Source: DATKUC01 sp964553615 (GTDB taxonomy: Bacteria > Spirochaetota > Spirochaetia > DSM-27196 > DATKUC01). From it: a stretch of 64,000 nt of DNA. Location: the NCBI GenBank assembly GCA_964553615.1, contig CAZKMA010000003.1, forward strand, positions 62,001-126,000, read 5' to 3'. The notes under the pieces were generated by a model, which saw nothing but the letters and a program-made list of their open reading frames with translations, ran no database searches and had not been told where the DNA came from. The position numbers and the translations under genes were made by a program. Shown here in pieces: positions 34,524-42,869 of this stretch (position 1 is its first letter; each line of letters begins with the position of its first letter).

Positions 34524-35159
34524 ATGGAACTCACGAATACCGTACACATGATTGAGGCAACGAAGGGAAGTTACTCGTACCTGGTGCTTGGTCAGGAGCC
34601 GGTGCTCATCGACACGAGCTTTCCCGGGCGTGCCGGAAAGATCCTCGAGGCGCTGCGGGATCTGGGACTCGAGCCGACAGATGTTGCCCACATCCTCCTG
34701 ACTCATCATGACATTGACCATATCGGGAATGCGAAGGAGCTTGCGGATGCGACCGGCGCCATGGTATGGGCGCCGGCGGAAGACGTCCCCTACATCACGG
34801 GGGAAAAATCCCGGCCCGGAATAAAGAAGGTACTCGCCGCGTTCGTTCATCCGCGCGTACCGCAGATAGGTGGAACTTATGGCGCGGGCCAGAAGATCGG
34901 GGAACTGGAGATAATTCCCACACCGGGACACACTCCCGGTCATGTGTCCATTCTACATGGGAACGTCCTGTTCGCCGGCGACCTTGTCATGAGCAGCAAA
35001 GGCAAGCTGAAGCCGTCGCCGGGAATTATCAGCTGGAGTACCGACCAGGTGAAACGTTCAATTCGCGAGATTGGGAACAGGAGCTTCGACGTCGTGTGTC
35101 CCGCTCACGGAGAGCCGGTGCAACGGGGCAATCTCTGGGACACGCTCGTTGACCGGTAG
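34524..35159 (+). CDS. Metallo-beta-lactamase-fold hydrolase
   Basis: 211 residues. The metal motif THHDIDHIGN (HxHxDH, near residues 59-65) is followed by IPTPGHTPGHVSILHG (His), VLFAGDLVMSS (bridging Asp) and VVCPAHGEPV (last His), so the dinuclear site is complete. The length is that of small YcbL/GloB-like or quorum-hydrolase members; the substrate cannot be told. Start chosen at the ATG at 34524, which fits the promoter and the fold (MELTNTVHMIEA). Convergent with the sulfatase, 5 bp between stops. Confidence 0.88.
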   Translation: MELTNTVHMIEATKGSYSYLVLGQEPVLIDTSFPGRAGKILEALRDLGLEPTDVAHILLTHHDIDHIGNAKELADATGAMVWAPAEDVPYITGEKSRPGIKKVLAAFVHPRVPQIGGTYGAGQKIGELEIIPTPGHTPGHVSILHGNVLFAGDLVMSSKGKLKPSPGIISWSTDQVKRSIREIGNRSFDVVCPAHGEPVQRGNLWDTLVDR

Positions 35160-35164
35160 TTGAG

Positions 35165-36460
35165 TCAGGTTTCATAGGTCTGGTCTTCCGGCGAAATCGC
35201 TGATCGGAGATTGATGCGCGAACCTGCGGGGCGCCTTACCTCGCCTGCAAGAAGAGGATCCCTGGTCCGTTCCATCCACGCGTGCAGCCTCCCCTCGAGC
35301 TCCTTCCGGACAGATGCGTATGCGGGATCGTCGATCAGGTTCAATCCTTCGCCGGGATCCAGCGCAAGGTCGTAGAGGGCATCCAGATGGTCATTCCGTT
35401 GCAGGAGCCCGTTTTCAATGAGAATTGTCTTCCCCGGTGAATCATCGATGTTTGCCGGAACCGGACGCCGGTCCGGACTGAAATGACGGATGAGCTTGTA
35501 GCGCTGTGTTCGAACAGAACGCTTTGGCTCATACGCCGCGTGGAACGTCACCTCGGCGAAGAGCTCATCCCGTATTTCACCGGCCTTTCCCGTGAAGAGT
35601 GGCACCATGCTGTAACCCTCGAGCCACTTCGGCAGGGGAAGACCAGTGATCTCGCAGATCGTCGGAAACAGATCGATGTGAGAGACCATGGCGTCCACCA
35701 CGCCTCCCGCCAACGGATTTCCGGGATAAGTCATGATAAGCGCAACTCCGGTTCCGCTGTCCCGCAGCGTGCATTTGTAGCCGGGAAAAGCAATGCCGTG
35801 ATCGGTCGTGTACAGGACTATGCTGTTCTCCCACAGACCCGCCTCCTCTATAGCATCGAGCACCACTCCAGCGCACCGGTCGGCCGCAGCGGCCGAACCA
35901 AGATATGCGGCGAAGTCTTCCCTTGTCTGTGGCGTGTCAGGGACGCCGTTCGGTACCTTCAGATAGCCCGGAGTCGCGCCGCCGTTTGCCGGAAATGGGC
36001 GGTGCGTCGCGACCATGCCGAAAGAGAGGAAAAACGGCTCAGGTGAAGAGGCGTGATCCCGCAGAAAATCCGCCGCCCGCTCCGCATTCCGGATTTCCTC
36101 CGTGCCCGCAATAATCTCGCGGTATCCAATTGTGGCGGAATCCGCAGCCTCATGCTGGATTCCCGCCAGAACGCTGTAATAGCCGTTCACGCCCAGGAAC
36201 CGCGCGAGGTGTGTGTTGTAATCGGTGATTGCAAACCCTCTGTGGGCGAGCCCGAGCATGCCGCTTCCATGGGCTGAGCGTCCGGTGAGGAGGGCAGCAC
36301 GGCTTGGTGAACAGGTCGGAGCAGCACTGTGTGCGTTCCGGAAGAGCGTTGCCCTTCTCGCAAATGCATCGAGATTCGGCGTTGGAACCGGGTTGCCGTA
36401 GGGCGAGATGAAACGGCCGGTGTCGTGGGTGTGGATGTAGATGACGTTCATGGCAGCCAT
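35165..36460 (-). CDS. Cys-type sulfatase (SGSH-like, S1 family)
   Basis: 431 residues (an ATG at 36451 would give 428). The formylglycine site is PTCSPSRAALLTGR with C50 in C-x-P-S-R; other active-site parts are IYIHTHDTGRFISPYG near the start, SFGMVATHRPF, VLYTTDHGIAFPGYK and PYFSLIDLFPTIC-type SHIDLFPTICEI. The HTHDTGR opening is that of heparan-N-sulfatase-like family members. No signal peptide is evident, so it would act in the cytoplasm on imported sulfated saccharides. Maturation needs a formylglycine-generating enzyme, and one is encoded at 39 kb. Confidence 0.9.
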   Translation of the reverse strand: MAAMNVIYIHTHDTGRFISPYGNPVPTPNLDAFARRATLFRNAHSAAPTCSPSRAALLTGRSAHGSGMLGLAHRGFAITDYNTHLARFLGVNGYYSVLAGIQHEAADSATIGYREIIAGTEEIRNAERAADFLRDHASSPEPFFLSFGMVATHRPFPANGGATPGYLKVPNGVPDTPQTREDFAAYLGSAAAADRCAGVVLDAIEEAGLWENSIVLYTTDHGIAFPGYKCTLRDSGTGVALIMTYPGNPLAGGVVDAMVSHIDLFPTICEITGLPLPKWLEGYSMVPLFTGKAGEIRDELFAEVTFHAAYEPKRSVRTQRYKLIRHFSPDRRPVPANIDDSPGKTILIENGLLQRNDHLDALYDLALDPGEGLNLIDDPAYASVRKELEGRLHAWMERTRDPLLAGEVRRPAGSRINLRSAISPEDQTYET

Positions 36461-36519
36461 TTTCGCATCTTTCTACCCACTTGTGCGAGCCGATCGAACA
36501 CCGTACCATATCGGTCACT

Positions 36520-37584
36520 ATGAGCAACAAATTGAGAATTGGCATCGTGGGTGCCGGCTGGCCAAGCTGGCAACACATGAAAGGGTACCGGGAAATTCCG
36601 GAAGTGGAGCTCGTCGCGCTCTGTGATGCGAATGAGCAACGGCTGAACCAGATAGCGGATGAATACAGTGTCCCCAGGCGCTACACTTCGTACGAGGAGA
36701 TGCTTGACGCTGAGCATCTTGACGCTGTCAGCGTCTGCACACCGAATGCGTTTCACGCAGACATGTCCATCCTGGCGCTTCGGCGTGGGCTGCACGTTCA
36801 CTGCGAAAAGCCCATGGCAATCTCGGCGGCGAAGGCGCAGGAGATGACCAGGGTGAGCAAGGAAACCGGCAAGATTCTCATGATCGGGTTCCAGCGGCGG
36901 TTTGGTTCTCACGCGAGTTTCCTCAAGCAGTATATAGACGACGGGAATCTCGGCGAGATCTATTTTGCACGCGCGGTGTGGATCCGTCGCCGTGGCATAC
37001 CCGGAATCGGCGGATGGTTTACCACGAAGAGCCTTTCCGGGGGTGGTGCCCTCATCGATATCGGTGTTCACGTGCTTGATCTCGCGCTCTGGTATATGGG
37101 TTTTCCGACCGTCCAGTCAGTCAGCGCAAGCGTGGGGAGCAGGTTCGGCACCCGGATGGTGAAGGATGGGGTTCTTGCAGGCGGCGCGGGGGCCGGTGGC
37201 ACCCGTTTTCAGGCGGCACCTCCGCCGGGATCGCGACTCTCCTTCGACGTGGATGACTACGCATTCGCGCATGTCAATTTCGGCGCCGGCCGGTCCATGA
37301 TGCTCGAGACGAGTTGGGCGGGAAATATCAAAGAAGATCGCATGGAGGTTCAACTGTGGGGAGAGAAGGCCGGGGCGCGGCTGTTCCCACTCGAGATCTT
37401 CGGCGAGCATCAGGGCGCGCCTGTTGATCTTACTCCGGCGCTCCCGCAGACGGTTGAGCACCACGGGTCTACGCGTCACTTCATCGATGTCATTCTGGGC
37501 AGGGCCGAACTCATCTGCCCACCGGAACAGGGTGCAGCCGGTATCGAACTCGTCGAGAGGATCTACAATTCGGCAACGAGCTGA
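36520..37584 (+). CDS. Gfo/Idh/MocA-family oxidoreductase
   Basis: 354 residues from the ATG at 36520. RIGIVGAGWPSWQHMKGYR is the dinucleotide-binding start (the usual GxGxxG is GAGWPS), VSVCTPNAFHADM and HCEKPMAI (catalytic Lys near 99) follow. The substrate domain has a Gly-rich insertion near residues 205-240 (GGAGAGGTRFQAAPPPG). Divergent from the sulfatase with 59 bp between, so the two may share control and a sulfated or amino sugar pathway, but this is inference only. Confidence 0.88.
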   Translation: MSNKLRIGIVGAGWPSWQHMKGYREIPEVELVALCDANEQRLNQIADEYSVPRRYTSYEEMLDAEHLDAVSVCTPNAFHADMSILALRRGLHVHCEKPMAISAAKAQEMTRVSKETGKILMIGFQRRFGSHASFLKQYIDDGNLGEIYFARAVWIRRRGIPGIGGWFTTKSLSGGGALIDIGVHVLDLALWYMGFPTVQSVSASVGSRFGTRMVKDGVLAGGAGAGGTRFQAAPPPGSRLSFDVDDYAFAHVNFGAGRSMMLETSWAGNIKEDRMEVQLWGEKAGARLFPLEIFGEHQGAPVDLTPALPQTVEHHGSTRHFIDVILGRAELICPPEQGAAGIELVERIYNSATS

Positions 37585-37586
37585 GC

Positions 37587-38909
37587 TCAATGCACTATGA
37601 GGTAGACGCCGATGCCGGCGGCGTAACCTATGAGCGCCCAGAGGCTGATGTGTTTGAGGTACCATCCGAAACTGATGCGCTCGAGTCCCATTGCGGCAAC
37701 GCCCGCCGCAGAACCGATGATGAGAATTGAGCCGCCTGTTCCTGCCGCGTATGCAATGAGCTCCCAGAGCGGGTTGTCGATTGGATACGTCTGCAGCGAG
37801 TACATCCCCATCGTTGCCGCCACGAGCGGCACGTTGTCGACTATGGAAGATGCAAGACCGAGAATCGATGCAATGAGGTGCTGGTTCCCGATGGCACGGT
37901 CGAGTGCACGCGCGAGGTGACCGAGCAGGCCGGTCGACTGAAGCGCGTCCACTGCAAGCAGAATCCCGAGGAAGAACAGGACGCTCGAGGTGTCGATTTT
38001 TCTGAGTGCCTGCACTACCGAAAATGCGCGTTTCTCCTCCTCGGCTCTGTTCACATGGATAATTTCAATGACAATCCACAGGATGCCCAGTCCGGCCAGG
38101 ATGCCCATCATTGGCGGAAGGCCCGTTACCAGCTTGAACACCGGCACCATGATGAACACACCGAGTCCCAGGATGAATACCAGAAGTTGATGAGACCGAT
38201 GAACCGAAACCCTTCTCTGCGGCACAATTTCTGCCGCAGACGTTCCGCGTTCGGTCTCGCCCCCGGCGGATCCCGAGATCGGTTCCGGGCGTTCGGGCGC
38301 GTTTCTCCGAAGTCTGAACGAAACTATGGCAAGCGGAACCGCAAGGCAGACAATACTCGGGAGAATGAGAGAGCGGATCGTGTTGACCGTCGATATCCTG
38401 TCGCCTATCCAGAGCATCGTTGTCGTTACGTCTCCGATCGGACTCCATGCTCCGCCCGCATTGGCTGCGACCACGATAATTCCGGTATACAGGAGCCGAT
38501 CCTTCTGATCTGTCACAAGCTTTCTCAGCAGCGTTATCATGACAATGGTTGTGGTAAGGTTGTCCAGGATTGCCGAGAGGAAGAAAGTCAGCGTTCCGAT
38601 TATCCAGAGGAGTCCCGCCTTGCTTCCCGGCCGAACGCGTTTGGTGATGATCTCGAACCCTTCATGCGCATCGATCAGTTCGACAATGGTCATTGCAGAC
38701 AGCACGAAGAACAGGACATTCGACGTCTCTCCGAGATACTCGGTCAGGTTCGTCAAAACTTCATGTTTGTTCGGTTCCACGACTATGTAGACGACCCAAA
38801 GCGCGACACCCGTCAACAACGCCGGTGCCGATTTGTTGATTTTTATGTTGTGCTCGAGGGCGATTGCCAGGTACCCGACAACGAAAAGGGAAGTCATCAA
38901 CACGATCAT
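37587..38909 (-). CDS. nhaD: NhaD-type Na+/H+ antiporter
   Basis: 440 residues with 11-13 hydrophobic helices. Ion-transporter-superfamily features of NhaD: SAILDNLTTTIVMITLLRK (the conserved DNLTTT), AANAGGAWSPIGDVTTTMLW in the first half, and LASSIVDNVPLVAATMGM plus AAGTGGSILIIGSAAGVAAMG in the second. A cytoplasmic loop of about 45 residues (residues 205-245) separates the halves. AAGGAG ribosome site 8 bases before ATG. Likely role is Na+ extrusion and pH homeostasis; it fits a saline or alkaline habitat. Confidence 0.92.
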   Translation of the reverse strand: MIVLMTSLFVVGYLAIALEHNIKINKSAPALLTGVALWVVYIVVEPNKHEVLTNLTEYLGETSNVLFFVLSAMTIVELIDAHEGFEIITKRVRPGSKAGLLWIIGTLTFFLSAILDNLTTTIVMITLLRKLVTDQKDRLLYTGIIVVAANAGGAWSPIGDVTTTMLWIGDRISTVNTIRSLILPSIVCLAVPLAIVSFRLRRNAPERPEPISGSAGGETERGTSAAEIVPQRRVSVHRSHQLLVFILGLGVFIMVPVFKLVTGLPPMMGILAGLGILWIVIEIIHVNRAEEEKRAFSVVQALRKIDTSSVLFFLGILLAVDALQSTGLLGHLARALDRAIGNQHLIASILGLASSIVDNVPLVAATMGMYSLQTYPIDNPLWELIAYAAGTGGSILIIGSAAGVAAMGLERISFGWYLKHISLWALIGYAAGIGVYLIVH

Positions 38910-38938
38910 GATGTGGTCTCCTTACCGATGCACAGGCG

Positions 38939-38967
38939 ACTGTACCGGAAGTGGGATACGTAATCAA
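38939..38967 (-). promoter_or_regulatory. Promoter of nhaD
   Basis: Minus-strand -35 TTGATT (38962-38967), 17-bp spacer, -10 TACAGT (38939-38944). Confidence 0.6.
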
Positions 38968-39017
38968 CAGGCTCCGTTATACCTGCAATGAGAACTGCTG
39001 CGGCTGTATGTCGTTGC

Positions 39018-39046
39018 TTGCCAGCCCATCCGACCCGTATTACAAT
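39018..39046 (+). promoter_or_regulatory. Promoter of the formylglycine-generating enzyme gene
   Basis: -35 TTGCCA (39018-39023), 17-bp spacer, -10 TACAAT (39041-39046), giving a leader of about 20 nt to the ATG at 39073. Confidence 0.7.
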
Positions 39047-39072
39047 AATGAGTGAAACAGGCAGGTATATCG

Positions 39073-40146
39073 ATGTCCGATCAACGCGAACAAGAGAAAT
39101 CTCACACCCATTCGATGGAAGCCGGTCACAGCTGCTGCGCTCCGTCCGGCATGCGGGAGCATGCTCCCGGACGTTCCGGTGCTGCAGGCGGTTCCATTCA
39201 CTTTCACGGTATTGCTCCGAAGACAGAAACTGCGATCCGGGTGTCTGCCGGCGACAAGCGTCCCGTTCCGAAGCATCTGGCGGACCGCATGGTGCCGCTG
39301 GCCGGTGGCACCTTTCTCATGGGCACGGACAGCAACGAAGGCTTCGCGGCAGATGCCGAGGGACCGGCGCGGCCGGTTGCCGTTTCTCCGTTCTTCGTTG
39401 ACCCTTACACGGTTTCGAACGACGACTTTGGCCGTTTCGTTCAGGAGACCGGGTATACGACCGATGCCGAGCGGTACGGATGGACCTTCGTATTTCAGAA
39501 CTTCGTTGCAAAGCAGCACATCAGGAAGGGAATTGCGCGCCCGGTTCCGGGTCTCGGCTGGTGGTTTGCCGTGACCGGCGCGTTCTGGCAGAAGCCGGAA
39601 GGTCCGGGATCGGATATCCGCAAGCGCATGGATCATCCGGTAACACACGTAAGCTGGCATGATGCGCAGGCGTACTGTGCCTGGGCGGGTGTCCGTCTTC
39701 CGACCGAAGCTGAGTGGGAGTTTGCGGCACGCGGCGGGCTCGAACAGGCTACCTATCCGTGGGGAGACGAGCTTACGCCGAATGGTCGCCACATGTGCAA
39801 CATCTGGCAGGGCACCTTTCCCGCGGTGAACACCGCGGATGACGGTTTCGACGGAACCTGTCCCGTAACACGGTTCAAGCCGAACGGGTTTGGCCTGTAC
39901 AACGTTTCGGGCAACGTATGGGAATGGTGTGCCGACTGGTGGACAACCGCGCGCGCAGAGCCGGGTGATCGGCCGGCGACCAACCCGACCGGACCTTCGA
40001 CGGGCACGAGTCGCGTAATGAGAGGCGGATCGTACCTCTGCCACCGCTCGTACTGCAATCGATATCGGGTTGCCGCACGAACATCCAATACCCCCGACAG
40101 TTCAACGGGAAACATGGGGTTCCGCTGTGTAGCGGACACGGTGTAA
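39073..40146 (+). CDS. Formylglycine-generating enzyme (sulfatase maturase)
   Basis: 357 residues. Oxidises the Cys of C-x-P-x-R in sulfatases to formylglycine. The active site RGGSYLCHRSYCNRYR has both cysteines (C323 and C328, five apart as in human SUMF1); upstream are MVPLAGGTFLMGTD, PVTHVSWHDAQAYCAWAG, LPTEAEWEFAARGG and GNVWEWCADWW. The first 35 residues are His/Cys-rich (HTHSMEAGHSCCAPSGMREH), outside the catalytic fold; CCAPS there looks like a sulfatase signature or a metal-binding tail. The target is likely the Cys-type sulfatase 3 kb upstream. O2/copper dependence of FGEs sits oddly with an anaerobic lifestyle. Confidence 0.93.
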   Translation: MSDQREQEKSHTHSMEAGHSCCAPSGMREHAPGRSGAAGGSIHFHGIAPKTETAIRVSAGDKRPVPKHLADRMVPLAGGTFLMGTDSNEGFAADAEGPARPVAVSPFFVDPYTVSNDDFGRFVQETGYTTDAERYGWTFVFQNFVAKQHIRKGIARPVPGLGWWFAVTGAFWQKPEGPGSDIRKRMDHPVTHVSWHDAQAYCAWAGVRLPTEAEWEFAARGGLEQATYPWGDELTPNGRHMCNIWQGTFPAVNTADDGFDGTCPVTRFKPNGFGLYNVSGNVWEWCADWWTTARAEPGDRPATNPTGPSTGTSRVMRGGSYLCHRSYCNRYRVAARTSNTPDSSTGNMGFRCVADTV

Positions 40147-40275
40147 AGACGCCGGATCCCCGCTCGCCCGTGCTTGCTTCGGACGCCCGTTTTCGCGGTT
40201 ATTCAAGCTTTATTCGTCTTCGGCACGCAGAACGACTTGCAGAAGTGGCGGGAGACAGGCAAATATTCATATGAG

Positions 40276-41325
40276 ATGACTGAAAACGAAAGGCGTATTC
40301 TTACGCTGCTTTCCCGCGAGCGGCCACTGTCGAAAAAGGATCTCGCCTCACGGGGCCGAATGGGTTGGGCAACGGTAGTCAAGATGGTGGCTCGTCTTGA
40401 GGAGGACGGTCTGCTGGTGCAGGCAGGGACTGCACAACGGGACGGAGCCGGAGCACTCGGGAAGAATGCGTACGTGTACGACCTCTCCTCCGCGCTGCCG
40501 CTCGCGATCGGAGTGGATGTTGCCTACGACCGCACGCACCTGCTTCTTACAAATCTGAAAGATGAAGTGTTGAAGTCGGCGACTCTCCGGACTCCGGCTC
40601 GAATGCAGTTCGAGAAATTTACCGAGTTCGTGGCAGATGCGGTGAGAGACTTCGCTGGGCCTTCGTTGCGCGCGCTCGCTGGAGTCGGGGTGGGGATGCC
40701 TTCGCGACTTGTCCGGAGCGACGAGGATGTATTCACCCACGTGGGCATCGGGCTGCACATCCGTGGCGAGCTGTATCGTGGAGCCGACGGGCTGGCCGGT
40801 GAGCTCAGCCATATGACGATCGATCCGGCAGGCACTCTGTGCCGATGCGGCAAGCGCGGCTGCCTTGAGACGTTCATCAATCAGAACATGCTCTACGAGC
40901 GGTACCGAATGGAAGTTCGGGGAGGCGTCGGCAAGGAGGATGCAGGCACCGCCGACGAGAATGCGTTCAACGCCGGGCTCGAAGATCTGTTCCACGCTGC
41001 CGCGCAGGGAAACAGCGCAGCGCGCGCGATAGTGTCCGAGGCTGCAAATCATCTCGCCTATGGTCTTTCGGCNNNNNNNNNNNNNNNNNNNNNNNNNNNN
41101 NNNNNNNNNNNNNNNNNNNNNNNNNNNNNNNNNNNNNNNNNNNNNNNNNNNNNNNNNNNNNNNNNNNNNNNNATTTTTGCAGATATGGTAACTCTGGCAA
41201 TGCAGAAATACGTGTACGAGCGCATGCATTTTCGTGTGCACTACGCACCGCTCGATCCCCAGGGCTTCCTCATTGGCACGGCGATGCTTGTGCTTCGCGA
41301 CTTTTGTGACTACACCGTAGTATGA
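40276..41325 (+). CDS. ROK-family protein (NagC/Mlc-like) with a short central region; spans a gap
   Basis: About 349 residues including 34 unknown ones. N-terminal winged helix (MTENERRILTLLSRERPLSK onward to about 60) marks a regulator. The ROK body shows GVDV (79-82), GVGMPS (138-143), GIGLHIRGELYRGADGLAGE (157-176) and the zinc motif H179, C189, C191, C196 (CRCGKRGCLE). Between GVGMPS and GIGLHI only about 13 residues remain where Mlc has about 75, so the segment with the sugar-contacting Asp is missing. ATG at 40276 is preferred over upstream starts. The stop overlaps the kinase start (ATGA), so it probably regulates that operon. The true length is uncertain because of the N run. Confidence 0.75.
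   Translation: MTENERRILTLLSRERPLSKKDLASRGRMGWATVVKMVARLEEDGLLVQAGTAQRDGAGALGKNAYVYDLSSALPLAIGVDVAYDRTHLLLTNLKDEVLKSATLRTPARMQFEKFTEFVADAVRDFAGPSLRALAGVGVGMPSRLVRSDEDVFTHVGIGLHIRGELYRGADGLAGELSHMTIDPAGTLCRCGKRGCLETFINQNMLYERYRMEVRGGVGKEDAGTADENAFNAGLEDLFHAAAQGNSAARAIVSEAANHLAYGLSXXXXXXXXXXXXXXXXXXXXXXXXXXXXXXXXXXIFADMVTLAMQKYVYERMHFRVHYAPLDPQGFLIGTAMLVLRDFCDYTVV
41073..41172. other. Scaffold gap of 100 N inside the ROK gene
   Basis: Exactly 100 N, the usual placeholder for a gap of unknown size. Open frames continue on both sides in register, but the real distance is not known. Confidence 0.98.
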
Positions 41326-42869
41326 AAAAGTATGTGATCGGTGTTGACGGCGGAACCGAGAGCTTCCGGGCCGGAGTCTTTGACATTGCGACCGGAGCGT
41401 GTGCAGGCTTCGGCACCTGTGCGAACGAAACGAGGTTTCCCGGTGCTGGTGGCGCCGAGCAGAGGGCAGAGGATTGGGACAATGCCCTTGTGCGCGCAAT
41501 TCAGGAAGCCGTAGCACGCTCCGGGGTTCCAGCAGAACAGATTTCAGCCGTCGGTGTGGACGGGACCACCTGTACGCTCGCATTCCTGGACGGAAATGGC
41601 GTTCCGCTCCGGCCCGCCATACTCTGGATGGATGTACGCGCTGCACAGGAAGCAGCCGAAGTCGGTGCTCTCTCGGACCCTGCTCTGCGCTACACCGGTG
41701 GCGGTCCGGTTTCCGCCGAGTGGTTTCTTCCAAAAGTGCTCTGGATCAAGAGGCACGAGCCTCGGGTGTTCAGTCGGACGAGAATCATCCTCGAAGAGAC
41801 CGACTGGATTGCCTATCGTCTGACCGGAGAAGCGACCCTCAACATCAACACCATCACCGCTCGCTGGTTCTACAATTCACGCACCGGAGGCTGGCCGCGA
41901 AGTCTCTACGCGGCGGCAGGACTCGATGACGTGTTCGACCGAATCCCTTCTCGAATTGTCCGCGTGGGGGAGGTTGTTGGTGGGCTGAGCAGGGAGATGG
42001 CAAGCCGTACCGGACTGACTGCAGGTATTCCCGTGGGCGGCGGTGCTTCAGATGCGTACATGAGTCTTGCCGGAGTGAACGTGGTTACTCCGGGGAAAAT
42101 TGCACTCATAACCGGGTCGTCGCAGCTTCAGATGGGGTTGAGCGAGAAACCGGTCTCCATCCCGGGACTGTTCGGGAGCTTTCCGGATGCGCTCATTCCG
42201 GATCTTGAGATTCTGGAAGCCGGGCAGGTCTCAACCGGATCGGTGCTTAGGTGGTTCGTTACGCAGTTTGCCGGGACCGGCGTATCGCGAGAGGCAGAAC
42301 GTTCCGGCCGCTCAACGTACGAGGCTTTCGACGAGCTCGCCCGGGAGATTCCGCCCGGTTCTGAAGGACTCGTCGTTCTCGAGCACTGGCAGGGAAACCG
42401 TACTCCGTGGACAGATCCGAAAAGCCGCGGCGTCATACGCGGGCTGACGCTCGGGCACACGGCCGCTCACATCTACCGGGCCATCATGGAAGCCGCAGCG
42501 TACGGGGCCCGCATCATACTCGATCTCATGGAAAAGGGCGGCGTCTCCTTCGAAGAGATTGTGGCATGCGGCGGAGCAACGAAGAGCGCGATCTGGATGC
42601 AGATTATTTCCGATGTAACCGGGAAACCGATCCTGGTGACCGAGGAGCCGCAGGCAGCATGCCTTGGAAGCGGCATTGCGGCGGCGGTCGCCGCCGGCAG
42701 CTACCCGGACCTTCCCACCGCGGCCGGTCGGATGGTGCGGACCGCATTGACCTATTCGCCGGTTTCCGAGAGAACCGAAATGTACGGTGAATACGTCAGG
42801 CAGTATGCGGCAACGTACGAGCTGCTGAAGGATGAGTCGAGTCGGCTTGTGGATCGGTTGAACGCCTAG
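41322..42869 (+). CDS. FGGY-family carbohydrate kinase (ribulokinase/xylulokinase-like)
   Basis: 515 residues. N-terminal phosphate loop GVDGGTESFRAGVFD, VGVDGTTCTLAF, the segment LWMDVRAAQEA, GGGASDAYMSLAG with the catalytic Asp, ITGSSQLQMG, and the C-terminal FGGY signature region VACGGATKSAIWMQIISDVTG. This is closer to the ribulokinase/AraB-type branch than to GlpK. Coupled to the ROK protein by an ATGA overlap and convergent with the MutS-like gene (4-bp overlap of ends). The substrate is likely a ketose; no isomerase is adjacent. Confidence 0.88.
   Translation: MKKYVIGVDGGTESFRAGVFDIATGACAGFGTCANETRFPGAGGAEQRAEDWDNALVRAIQEAVARSGVPAEQISAVGVDGTTCTLAFLDGNGVPLRPAILWMDVRAAQEAAEVGALSDPALRYTGGGPVSAEWFLPKVLWIKRHEPRVFSRTRIILEETDWIAYRLTGEATLNINTITARWFYNSRTGGWPRSLYAAAGLDDVFDRIPSRIVRVGEVVGGLSREMASRTGLTAGIPVGGGASDAYMSLAGVNVVTPGKIALITGSSQLQMGLSEKPVSIPGLFGSFPDALIPDLEILEAGQVSTGSVLRWFVTQFAGTGVSREAERSGRSTYEAFDELAREIPPGSEGLVVLEHWQGNRTPWTDPKSRGVIRGLTLGHTAAHIYRAIMEAAAYGARIILDLMEKGGVSFEEIVACGGATKSAIWMQIISDVTGKPILVTEEPQAACLGSGIAAAVAAGSYPDLPTAAGRMVRTALTYSPVSERTEMYGEYVRQYAATYELLKDESSRLVDRLNA

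Noticed and set aside
37878..38963. Plus-strand open frame of 361 codons opposite nhaD
   Set aside because: Very polar, repetitive Arg/Asp/His content mirrors the hydrophobic codons of the antiporter on the other strand.
40348..41733. Minus-strand frame of 461 codons running through the N gap
   Set aside because: Antisense to the ROK and FGGY genes; open only because N codons contain no stop.
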